In this document: positions 18,324 through 26,034 of the stretch, in pieces
Position numbering within the stretch: position 1 is the stretch's first letter
Layout of the letters: each line of letters opens with the position of its first letter
Assembly (NCBI RefSeq): GCF_009796765.1
Contig: NZ_CP047023.1
Span: 4,881,501-4,945,500 of the forward strand
DNA: 64,000 nucleotides
Source: Paraglaciecola sp. L3A3
GTDB lineage: Bacteria > Pseudomonadota > Gammaproteobacteria > Enterobacterales > Alteromonadaceae
Direction: 5' to 3'
The notes under the pieces: generated by a model
Seen by the model: only the letters and a program-made list of their open reading frames with translations
The model's database searches: none
Told to the model about the DNA's origin: nothing
Translations under genes and position numbers: made by a program

Positions 18324-18536
18324 ATGAAACAAGATATCCATCCTGATTATCAAAATATGACAGCAAACTGTTCTTGCGGAAACGTAATTGTAGTGCGTTC
18401 TACTTTGAAAAAAGACATCAACTTAGACGTATGTTCGTCTTGCCACCCTTTTTATACTGGTAAGCAACGTAACGTTGATACTGGTGGTCGAGTTGATAAA
18501 TTTAACAAACGTTTTGCTGGTCTTTCTAAGAAGTAA
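18324..18536 (+). CDS. rpmE: Ribosomal protein L31 (zinc form)
   Basis: 70 residues, [27 protein letters not shown]...[15 protein letters not shown], with Cys16, Cys18, Cys37 and Cys40 forming the zinc site. This marks it as the zinc-containing L31 paralogue that is usually replaced by a Cys-less form under zinc starvation. A good ribosome site (GATAAGGTAA) precedes the ATG, and a strong terminator follows. Confidence 0.98.
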   Translation: MKQDIHPDYQNMTANCSCGNVIVVRSTLKKDINLDVCSSCHPFYTGKQRNVDTGGRVDKFNKRFAGLSKK

Positions 18537-18563
18537 TTCGATTTGTAGTCTGAAAAGACATCC

Positions 18564-18591
18564 AAAAGGCGCTTATTCAGCGCCTTTTTTT
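18564..18591 (+). terminator. Rho-independent terminator after rpmE
   Basis: Stem AAAAGGCGCT / AGCGCCTTTT with loop TATTC, followed by a T run reaching 18591. Ten paired bases with a GC-rich middle and a U tract make a convincing intrinsic terminator. Confidence 0.93.
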
Positions 18592-18783
18592 GTGTCTTTA
18601 ATAAAATTGGCTAGGTATTTCATATTTATATGATTCAAAATCAGGCACAAAAACGCAGAGTTAATTTTAGATTTAGAGTAGAATCAATCTGAACCTATTT
18701 TTGTAGTAAGTAGTTGAGACTAAAGTACTAAATATTGATATGTTTTTTAGACGTACAATATAATTCCTGTACAAGGATACGTA

Positions 18784-20841
18784 ATGCTTTTTAAAACCAT
18801 TAAAAATACCACATCTTCTATTGCTGCTCTAGCAATCTGTATTGTCAGCTTAACCATTTTGGCGTTTTCACTACAAGAACATGAAAAGTTATATTTTGAA
18901 TCAGTAAAAGGTGATCTAGAGGCTTTGTCTGAAAATATGGCTAGTGATTTAGTACCGCTTCTAGCCTTTCAACCAGATGATTTTGAACTCACTACTATGC
19001 TTTTACGCTTAGATAGATATGACAATGTTAAATTTGCTGAAATTTATGATAAAGACTGGCTACGACTACAAAGTTATCATGGTAAATCATTTGCTGATCA
19101 ATCCACTTTAATGGATGATCAACTTGAGAAATTAAAACAAAAAACCTCTGGCGTATATGTTGAAAATGGTGAATTAGTCGCATTCAAATTAATTGGCGAT
19201 AAACAATTACCTTTAGGTTATTTACTCATTGTTCATGACTCAAAGGGCCCTCTGAGCAAAAGTAAACTTAATCTGCTAAAACAAGTTTTACCCCTAACCT
19301 TATTGGTACTAGTAATAGTTATAATCATTTTGTTTGTGATTCAGGCAAGATTATTTTTACCTTTGAGTCGCTTGTCTGCACTGGCACAAAAAATCCAAGA
19401 AACTAACGATTATTCTTTAAAAATTGAGATCAAAGGTAAGCAAGAAGTTTCCTCTTTGAGCCAAGACCTTAATCTGATGATGGAAACCATCAACCAAGAA
19501 ACTCAAAAGAATAAAGAATATACCGAAAAGTTAATGATTCAACAAAAAGCCATGGAAAGGTTAGCCAATTTTGACGCGCTCACTGGCCTACCCAACCGAC
19601 AATCCTTTATGGAAACCTTGCGTGTTGAATTAGCTAAAGCTGAGCGTACCAATAGTAATCTAGTCCTACTATATTTCGATTTAGATGGTTTTAAAGGAGT
19701 CAATGACTCATTGGGCCATGAAACTGGGGACCAGCTATTAATTGAGGTCAGTAAGCGAACTAAAGGTTTTCTAAGAGATGGTGACATATTGTCCCGACTC
19801 GGAGGCGATGAGTTTCTCATTTTGCTACACAATGAACCAAACGATTTATTTCTATATCAAATATCAGAACGCTTAGTAACAGGTCTTTCTGAACCCTTTG
19901 ATATAAATTCATGGGAAGTACAGGTTAGCGTTAGTGTAGGTATAGCCAAAGCCTTTGATTCTAATTTTAATTTAAGTGAATTTGTCAGCAATGCAGATAT
20001 TGCTATGTATCGCTCTAAACTTGCAGGTCGTAATACACACACTATTTTTATTCCTGAAATGATGGAAGACAACAAACGAAAATTATTAATCGCCAATTCG
20101 ATTTCTCATGCCATAAAAAATGACGAATTCATACTGTTTTACCAACCCAAAGTATCTCCAACAGAACGAATTGTAGGCTATGAAGCCCTACTACGCTGGA
20201 CCAGTGACTCTTTAGGCGTAGTATCTCCTGCCGAGTTTATTCCAATTGCAGAACAAAGTGGAAAAATACTAATCATCACTCAATGGGTGTTAGAAAGACT
20301 TTGTAAGGATATGACAACAATACAAAAACATATAAATCCAGATGTTGTCATTTCAGTTAATTTATCAGCCCAAGATATAAAAAGTAAATCCCTCATAGCC
20401 TATGTAAAAAAACTATTTACACAATACAATGTCAACCCTAAAACTATTGAGTTTGAAGTAACGGAATCAGCCTATTTAGAAAACTTTGATATGGCCAACG
20501 ACTTTTTTAAAGAGATGAAAGAGTTGGGTATATCAATCGCCCTGGATGACTTTGGCACAGGATATTCATCACTTGGCTACCTCACACAATTACACCTAAA
20601 CACTCTAAAAATTGATAAACAATTCGTAGATAATTTATTAATTTCTAAGCGCAGTACGTTAATCACCAAAACAATTATCGAAATGGCCAAACAGCTAAAT
20701 CTAAAAATTTGTGCTGAAGGTGTAGAAACCAGAGAACAATTTGATTTTTTGGTGGAAAATGGCTGTCATCAACTGCAAGGTTATCTTTTTTCCAAACCAA
20801 TCAGTTTAGAACAAATGCTTACAACCACAGGTAAAAGCTAA
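18784..20841 (+). CDS. Membrane GGDEF-EAL protein with CHASE8-like sensor
   Basis: 685 residues. Helix 1 (~12-30) and helix 2 (~168-188) bracket a periplasmic region whose LEALSENMASDLVPLLAF and FAEIYDKDWLRLQSY segments resemble CHASE8 domains of YfiN-type enzymes. HAMP-like residues ~189-240 follow. GGDEF is intact at 340-344, with an RxxD inhibitory site at 331-334. The EAL domain keeps EAL (467-469), EFEVTE, LDDFGTGYSS, KIDKQF, EGVET and QGYLF. It may make and break c-di-GMP. Its stop lies 5 bp from that of the leftward PBP-porin array, so a functional link with that array is suspected. Confidence 0.93.
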   Translation: MLFKTIKNTTSSIAALAICIVSLTILAFSLQEHEKLYFESVKGDLEALSENMASDLVPLLAFQPDDFELTTMLLRLDRYDNVKFAEIYDKDWLRLQSYHGKSFADQSTLMDDQLEKLKQKTSGVYVENGELVAFKLIGDKQLPLGYLLIVHDSKGPLSKSKLNLLKQVLPLTLLVLVIVIIILFVIQARLFLPLSRLSALAQKIQETNDYSLKIEIKGKQEVSSLSQDLNLMMETINQETQKNKEYTEKLMIQQKAMERLANFDALTGLPNRQSFMETLRVELAKAERTNSNLVLLYFDLDGFKGVNDSLGHETGDQLLIEVSKRTKGFLRDGDILSRLGGDEFLILLHNEPNDLFLYQISERLVTGLSEPFDINSWEVQVSVSVGIAKAFDSNFNLSEFVSNADIAMYRSKLAGRNTHTIFIPEMMEDNKRKLLIANSISHAIKNDEFILFYQPKVSPTERIVGYEALLRWTSDSLGVVSPAEFIPIAEQSGKILIITQWVLERLCKDMTTIQKHINPDVVISVNLSAQDIKSKSLIAYVKKLFTQYNVNPKTIEFEVTESAYLENFDMANDFFKEMKELGISIALDDFGTGYSSLGYLTQLHLNTLKIDKQFVDNLLISKRSTLITKTIIEMAKQLNLKICAEGVETREQFDFLVENGCHQLQGYLFSKPISLEQMLTTTGKS

Positions 20842-20846
20842 AAGAG

Positions 20847-21257
20847 CTAATCAATTTCATAGAGTATGGTTAGCCCATTTGGAATTTTAATGTAGGAGGG
20901 TAAATAACCCACAGCGCCCTGATTGTTCTCTAAATAATCTAAAACAAGCTGTTCATCGGCCAATTCTTTAGGAGCTTTTTTCCGCCCAGTAAACTTCATT
21001 TGCGCCCAATAGGCTTGAATACGTGATTCAGTTAAACCAACAATTTTAGTGTTAAACAGTATACGAGTATGATTATTTGGGGGTAAAGCGATAGCAGAAA
21101 GTCCATAAGATAATGAGCTACCCATAAATAAATTACGCACTTCTTGCCGGTTCAATTCAATATTTGTAATGGCAGTGTTAGCAACAACTAAGATTGAATT
21201 ATTAGCACTCGCAGAATAACCAGAATATAATAGTAAAGCTATAATCAATGCTTTCAT
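20847..21257 (-). CDS. Small exported PBP-like protein (array unit 4)
   Basis: 136 residues from the ATG at 21257, which overlaps the upstream porin stop as TGATG; the four-codon-longer frame lies inside the porin gene and is rejected. A signal peptide ends near SASA. The mature domain resembles the phosphate-type periplasmic-binding domain: VVANTAITNIELNRQEVRNLFMGSSLSYG, RIQAYWAQMKFTGRKKAPK and NNQGAVGYLPSYI. It is too short for a full two-lobe binding protein, and no ABC permease genes are nearby. Last gene of the array. Ligand unknown. Confidence 0.82.
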   Translation of the reverse strand: MKALIIALLLYSGYSASANNSILVVANTAITNIELNRQEVRNLFMGSSLSYGLSAIALPPNNHTRILFNTKIVGLTESRIQAYWAQMKFTGRKKAPKELADEQLVLDYLENNQGAVGYLPSYIKIPNGLTILYEID

Positions 21258-22459
21258 CAAAACACCCACTCCATGGCTACTTGATACAGAATTGCTTGGC
21301 CATCAAAGTTATTCACATCTCGAGTAGTAAACAAACCTTGAGTTCCTTCATTTTCCTTTAGCAGGGTCGCTTCAGCTTTTAATGCTAGGTTTTCCTGCCA
21401 ATCCCAACGAATACCAGCCGTATAGCTAAGCGTACTATTGTCTTGTGATTGACTAAAAGTTTGTTGATAGCCGAATGCTAGTGCATCTAACTGTGCATTG
21501 ATCCCAGTTGGTATTTCAGCAACAGGCTGAAGATACCTGTTGGTATCTTTCGATATAGATAGGTAAACAGAAACTGGGTAAAAATTTAAACCTCCAGAAA
21601 TAAAATAACCCTTCGTTTTAGGCGACAGAGATAGATCTGCTTTTATTTGCATTAATTCTGTTCGAAAGAAATAATCTACATCTTCATAAAAGGCACTAAT
21701 TTGATAAAAACGTCCCACCCCATCAGTCTTTATAGAGTCTGCACTTTGCATGAAACCAAATTGTCGTAACTGGTTGCTAAAGGCATTTAACTCGGGTTGA
21801 TTAATATCCGCATGCCCCCGGTGATAAGATGCTCTAAAATTCCATCCTTGATAGCCAACCGTTCCAACAATTCCTCGTAAGTTATCAATATCTGTGTCAA
21901 GAACTTGGCCATTAGCAACAAATTCTCTCTCTATACCACCTATATAAGCCTCTAAGCCAAGTGATATGTTTTTACCTACATACTCATACTGACTCTGAAG
22001 CCCCTCGTAAGTAGGAAACAAAAATCCTCGATAAACTTGCTGGGGCAAAGATATCCAAGGATAAGCAAAGCCGACATCAATAATATCACTGTAATTAAAT
22101 ATTGGAGTACGTTGCCTACCGATTTTGAATTTCCATGCATTGCTTGGAGTATAAGTTAAGTACAACCACTCGATACCTGAATCACTATCGTCGGCAGTAC
22201 GTGCAACAGCTTGTCCTGTGACGGACAAGTTATCCATAACTTGATAGTCGAGTTGCAACCCTAGCAGGGTCTGTTCAGTAAAACTAATACTGTCATCGTA
22301 GCCTAAAAATGTCCCATGTTCTTCGTTCAGATACCCTGCAATCACGCGAGCAAAACCTGAAAACTGTAATTTATCATTAGTTTCTGCTTGTAGCGATGAC
22401 ATCCAGCAGCTGAACAAAACTAAGCTGCTAGCTGGAATAAAGCGATGAATTCGTAACAT
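21257..22459 (-). CDS. Porin-like outer-membrane beta-barrel (array unit 4)
   Basis: 400 residues from the ATG at 22459 (MLRIHRFIPASSLVLFSCWMSSLQAETNDKLQFSGFARV), chosen because unit 3 starts identically; a longer TTG-started frame reaches 22507. A signal peptide is followed by alternating beta-strand sequence and a C-terminal aromatic, VAMEWVF, as in outer-membrane barrels. Shared blocks are GLQLDYQVMDNLSVTGQ, WLYLTYTPSNAWKFKIGRQRTPIFNYSDIIDVGFAYPWISLPQQVYRG. The stop overlaps the start of the following PBP-like gene. Transported substrate unknown. Confidence 0.85.
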   Translation of the reverse strand: MLRIHRFIPASSLVLFSCWMSSLQAETNDKLQFSGFARVIAGYLNEEHGTFLGYDDSISFTEQTLLGLQLDYQVMDNLSVTGQAVARTADDSDSGIEWLYLTYTPSNAWKFKIGRQRTPIFNYSDIIDVGFAYPWISLPQQVYRGFLFPTYEGLQSQYEYVGKNISLGLEAYIGGIEREFVANGQVLDTDIDNLRGIVGTVGYQGWNFRASYHRGHADINQPELNAFSNQLRQFGFMQSADSIKTDGVGRFYQISAFYEDVDYFFRTELMQIKADLSLSPKTKGYFISGGLNFYPVSVYLSISKDTNRYLQPVAEIPTGINAQLDALAFGYQQTFSQSQDNSTLSYTAGIRWDWQENLALKAEATLLKENEGTQGLFTTRDVNNFDGQAILYQVAMEWVF

Positions 22460-22573
22460 TCGGTTTTTAACCTTTTCGTCTACCGGTTCTATATTTTTAC
22501 GAAGCAACTATTATCACTTCCTCTATTTTCTAAATATAACTGGCTAATAAACGTGATAAAGAGAGGATGGGAT

Positions 22574-22621
22574 TTAAAATAACCACTCTAGGGCCACTAA
22601 ATATAAATTATTGGACTCTCT
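22574..22621 (-). pseudogene. 3'-end remnant of a fifth porin gene
   Basis: Read on the minus strand, the bases encode ...SNNLYLVALEWLF-stop, matching the ILYLVALEWVF-stop terminus of the unit 2 porin at both protein and DNA level. No upstream part of the gene remains: the fragment is bounded by the PBP-like gene of unit 3 ten bases away. It is therefore best read as a scar of a deletion in the tandem array. Confidence 0.75.
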
Positions 22622-22630
22622 AAGCTAACC

Positions 22631-23047
22631 TCATTGACTGGTATATATTACTGTTAAACTCTTAGGAATAACCGTATTAGCGGGTAAGTACCCTACTGCT
22701 CCCTGATTGTTTTTCAGGTAAGTTAATACTGATTTTTCATTTGCAACTTGCTTAGGAGGGGTTTTACGTCCAGTAAAACGCATTTGTGCCCAATATGATT
22801 GAATCCTAGATTCTGTTAAACCTACCACTTTAGTATTGAACATTACTCTGGTTTGATTATCTGGTGGCAATGCCACAGCTTTAAGGCCATAAGATAACGA
22901 GCTACCCATAAATAAATTACGCACTTCTTGTCGACTTAGGGTAATAGAAGTGTCTTGTGTATTAGCGACTACAACTATGCCGTTAGCACCTGAAGCGTGC
23001 CAACTGCTAAAACCCAATAATGCGATAAAATAAAGTAGGTATTTCAT
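22631..23047 (-). CDS. Small exported PBP-like protein (array unit 3)
   Basis: 138 residues from the ATG at 23047, overlapping the porin stop as TGATG. The signal peptide MKYLLYFIALLGFSSWHASG is followed by GIVVVANTQDTSITLSRQEVRNLFMGSSLSYGLKAVALPPDNQTRVMFNTKVVGLTESRIQSYW, RFTGRKTPPKQ and NNQGAVGYLPAN. It belongs to the same phosphate-type PBP-like group as units 1 and 4. A 44-bp stretch (22887-22930) differs from the matching stretch in unit 4 by one base, suggesting recent exchange between copies. Confidence 0.82.
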   Translation of the reverse strand: MKYLLYFIALLGFSSWHASGANGIVVVANTQDTSITLSRQEVRNLFMGSSLSYGLKAVALPPDNQTRVMFNTKVVGLTESRIQSYWAQMRFTGRKTPPKQVANEKSVLTYLKNNQGAVGYLPANTVIPKSLTVIYTSQ

Positions 23048-24249
23048 CAAAACACCCACTCTAATGCCAGTTGATAGAGTGGAGCTTTGCCATCAAACTT
23101 ACCTTCATCTAGCACTATGAATTGAGAGCTTGTGCCTAGAGCTCCTTTAACCCAGGTTACTTCAGCTTTGAATGCAAGGTTCGTTTTCCAATCCCATCTT
23201 GTGCCTAGGGTAATACTTTCGGAGCTAAGGGCAGGTAAGGAGTTAAAAATTGTTTGATAGCCCAATGCCAACCCATCAAGTTGCGGGTCAATACCTACAG
23301 GTATTTCATTGACTGGCTCTTCGTAGGAACTGCTACTTTTTCCAAAAGACAAATAACTTAAAAACGGATAATAGTTATAACCTACGACTACAAAATAACT
23401 GTCTACGTCAGGTATAACAGCACTCTCACCTAACGTTCTGGTAGCTTCAGCTCGAAAGAAATAGTCTAAGTTGTCATAACTAGCTGCCAGTTGATAAAAA
23501 TCAATTTTACCGTTTGGGTTTAAAAATTCTGCATTTTGGTAAAAACCAAATTGCTCAAGTATACCGGCAAAATCTAGGAGTTCTGTCAGGCCAATAAAAG
23601 TCTCTGCCGTATGGTACGCGGAGCGAAATGCCCAGTTATCATAGTTTATCTTAGCAATCAGGCCGCGGAGATCGTTAACATTCGCCTCAACTTCGACACC
23701 AGCGTTGTAAATGGTGTCATCAACACTACCCCAATAAGCTTCAACCTCGACTCCAATTTTTTTCCCAGACCAATTATAGTTAGCTAGTACCCCTTCAAAG
23801 GTTGAAAAAAATACCGATTTGTATACTTGTTGTGGAATAGTTACCCATGGATAAGCGAAACCTACATCAATAGAATCACTATAATAAAAAAGTGGGGTGC
23901 GTTGTTTACCCACTCTAATTTGAGTTGAGTCAGAAGGCTTATAGGTTAAGTATAACCATTCAACTCCTGATTCTCGTTCATTTCCGCTATGACCAATAAA
24001 TTGTCCTGTAGCAGACAGGTTATCGAGTATTTGATAATCTGCCTGCAAACCAATCAAGCTTTGTTGACTTAAACTTAAATTATCATCATATCCTAAGTAG
24101 GTTGCATTTTTTTCATCAAGATAACCTAAAACTACACGAGCAAAACCTGAAAACTGTAATTTATCAGTAGTTTCCGCCTGTAGTAATGGCGTCCAGCTAC
24201 TAAGCAAAACTAAACAGCTAACGGATATAAATTGGTGAATTCGTAACAT
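23047..24249 (-). CDS. Porin-like outer-membrane beta-barrel (array unit 3)
   Basis: 400 residues with signal peptide MLRIHQFISVSCLVLLSSWTPLLQA, then DKLQFSGFARVVLGYLDEKNATYLGYDDNLSLSQQSLIGLQADYQ and the block WLYLTYKPSDSTQIRVGKQRTPLFYYSDSIDVGFAYPWVTIPQQVYKS. It ends LALEWVF, an outer-membrane beta-signal. It resembles OprO/P- or DcaP-like porins in length and style, but family membership cannot be fixed by eye. It is coupled by TGATG to its PBP-like partner, and the upstream spacing to unit 2 is 81 bp. Confidence 0.85.
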   Translation of the reverse strand: MLRIHQFISVSCLVLLSSWTPLLQAETTDKLQFSGFARVVLGYLDEKNATYLGYDDNLSLSQQSLIGLQADYQILDNLSATGQFIGHSGNERESGVEWLYLTYKPSDSTQIRVGKQRTPLFYYSDSIDVGFAYPWVTIPQQVYKSVFFSTFEGVLANYNWSGKKIGVEVEAYWGSVDDTIYNAGVEVEANVNDLRGLIAKINYDNWAFRSAYHTAETFIGLTELLDFAGILEQFGFYQNAEFLNPNGKIDFYQLAASYDNLDYFFRAEATRTLGESAVIPDVDSYFVVVGYNYYPFLSYLSFGKSSSSYEEPVNEIPVGIDPQLDGLALGYQTIFNSLPALSSESITLGTRWDWKTNLAFKAEVTWVKGALGTSSQFIVLDEGKFDGKAPLYQLALEWVF

Positions 24250-24330
24250 TACGTTTTTAATTTTCCTGTCTCACGGTATTTATTTTTAACTATATAAAAC
24301 ACTACTTGTTGAAATGAAGAAGGCTCTCGT

Positions 24331-25566
24331 TTAAAAGACCCATTCTAAAGCCACTAAATATAAAATAGCTTTTCTATCAAAGCTTGGATCATTTACAGTA
24401 AAAAAAGCTCGATCAGAATTAGCACCGTTTAATTGGCTTATTTCGCCTTTTAGAGCCAAACCAGCCTTTAAATCCCATCTAGTACCTATGGTAAATGCCT
24501 CTGAACTATCAATGGGCAATTGATTAAATATCTCTTGATAACTAAAAGCAATGATATCTAGTTGTGAGTTTATACCTATAGGAATATCGGTAGCAGCTGG
24601 TTCATATTGAGTTTTATTTTGTGAATATGAAATATAGGTAGAAAAGGGAAGATAGTTATATCCCGCAGAAACGAAATAATTATCGCTGTCTGGAACAAAA
24701 ACAAAATCAGCCTGTATTCGATTAAATTCGGTTCGTACGAAGTAATCTATATTTTCAAAATTAACACTCAATTGATAAACTTCGGTTGATCCCACCGTAG
24801 CTAAAGATTCAGCACTCTGAGTAAAACCAAGCTGGCCCAACAAGCCACTAAATTGTACTACATCATCGAGGTCAACACTTGTTCTACCTTGATGGTATGA
24901 AGCTCTAAAAGTCCAATTTTGGTAGGCCAGGTTACTAATTAATCCACGAAAGTCTGTCGTTTCAGCCTCCATAATACGCTCGGCCACTACCACTTTATCT
25001 TTAAATCCCCCCCAATAGCCTTCAATATTCAACACAAATTCATTATTAGATATTTCATAGTTTGCCATTAAACCATCAAATGTGGAAAAGAAGTGGCGGG
25101 GATAAGTTTGTTGCGGTAATGTTGCCCATGGGTAGGCGTACCCCACATCGATTACATCACTATAATTAAGAAATGGTGTTCGTTGCCTGCCCAGTTTAAA
25201 TTTTAACGCCTTAGTGGGATGATAAGTTAAATATAACCATTCAATACCTGAATCACGCTGCGCCCCTGTATGTCCGATAACTTGCCCAGTTACAGCGAGC
25301 GTATCGACAACCTGATAGTCGAGTTGCAAGCCAATTAAGCTTTCTTGATCAAGACTAATTGAATTATCATAACCTAGGTATTCAGCATTTTTATCATCCA
25401 GATAGCCCATTACCACACGAGCGAAACCAGAAACCTTCAGATTATCTTCAGTATCAGCATAGGAGCTCGAAATACCACTAAAAAAAACCAAACAAGTGAA
25501 CAACAAAAAATAATTATTACCACACTTAAAGTCATCAACAGGGCTATTTTCATTGTAATTAAGCAA
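24331..25566 (-). CDS. Porin-like outer-membrane beta-barrel (array unit 2, no PBP partner)
   Basis: 411 residues from a TTG at 25566; GGAG lies 7 nt upstream, and no in-frame ATG precedes the mature region. The hydrophobic signal segment is YFLLFTCLVFFSGISSSYA, followed by KVSGFARVVMGYLDDKNAEYLGYDNSISLDQESLIGLQLDYQ and the shared WLYLTYHPTKALKFKLGRQRTPFLNYSDVIDVGYAYPW block, ending LVALEWVF. Unlike its sisters it is followed not by a PBP-like gene but by the unit 3 porin, with TAA as stop and no overlapping ATG. Confidence 0.83.
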   Translation of the reverse strand: MLNYNENSPVDDFKCGNNYFLLFTCLVFFSGISSSYADTEDNLKVSGFARVVMGYLDDKNAEYLGYDNSISLDQESLIGLQLDYQVVDTLAVTGQVIGHTGAQRDSGIEWLYLTYHPTKALKFKLGRQRTPFLNYSDVIDVGYAYPWATLPQQTYPRHFFSTFDGLMANYEISNNEFVLNIEGYWGGFKDKVVVAERIMEAETTDFRGLISNLAYQNWTFRASYHQGRTSVDLDDVVQFSGLLGQLGFTQSAESLATVGSTEVYQLSVNFENIDYFVRTEFNRIQADFVFVPDSDNYFVSAGYNYLPFSTYISYSQNKTQYEPAATDIPIGINSQLDIIAFSYQEIFNQLPIDSSEAFTIGTRWDLKAGLALKGEISQLNGANSDRAFFTVNDPSFDRKAILYLVALEWVF

Positions 25567-25614
25567 AGGTATTCTCCATAAAAATTGCCCTGAGATAAAA
25601 CAAACAATTGCACA

Positions 25615-26034
25615 TTATTGAATGGTATAAATTATAGTTAAATCATTAGGGAGGGCAATACCAGCAGGCAAATATCCTACAGCTCCATCATTGTTCTCTA
25701 GGTACTTTAATACCAAATCTTCACTTTTCACTTCTTTAGGTGCGGTTTTACGACCAGTAAAGCGCATTTGTGCCCAATACGACTGAATACGTGATTCGGT
25801 TAATCCCACCACTTTAGTATTAAACAACACTCGAGTTTGATTTTCAGGCGGTAAGGCAACAGCTTTTAAATCATAAGGAATAACACCGCCCATAAATAAA
25901 TTGCGGACTTGTTGTCGACTGAGCTGAATAGATTTATCGTCAGTATTAGCCACTACTATAATTGCATCCGACGCAATAGCTGCAGAAATAAAGCTCAGTA
26001 AGAATAAGATTAAAAAAGCGCAGGTTTTTTTCAT
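25615..26034 (-). CDS. Small exported PBP-like protein (array unit 1)
   Basis: 139 residues from the ATG at 26034, which overlaps the porin stop as TGATG. The signal peptide MKKTCAFLILFLLSFISAAIA is followed by IVVANTDDKSIQLSRQQVRNLFMGGVIPYDLKAVALPPENQTRVLFNTKVVGLTESRIQSYWAQMRFTGRKTAPKE and NNDGAVGYLP. It is the most divergent of the three array copies around GGVIPYD. It is expected in the periplasm; its ligand is unknown. Confidence 0.82.
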   Translation of the reverse strand: MKKTCAFLILFLLSFISAAIASDAIIVVANTDDKSIQLSRQQVRNLFMGGVIPYDLKAVALPPENQTRVLFNTKVVGLTESRIQSYWAQMRFTGRKTAPKEVKSEDLVLKYLENNDGAVGYLPAGIALPNDLTIIYTIQ

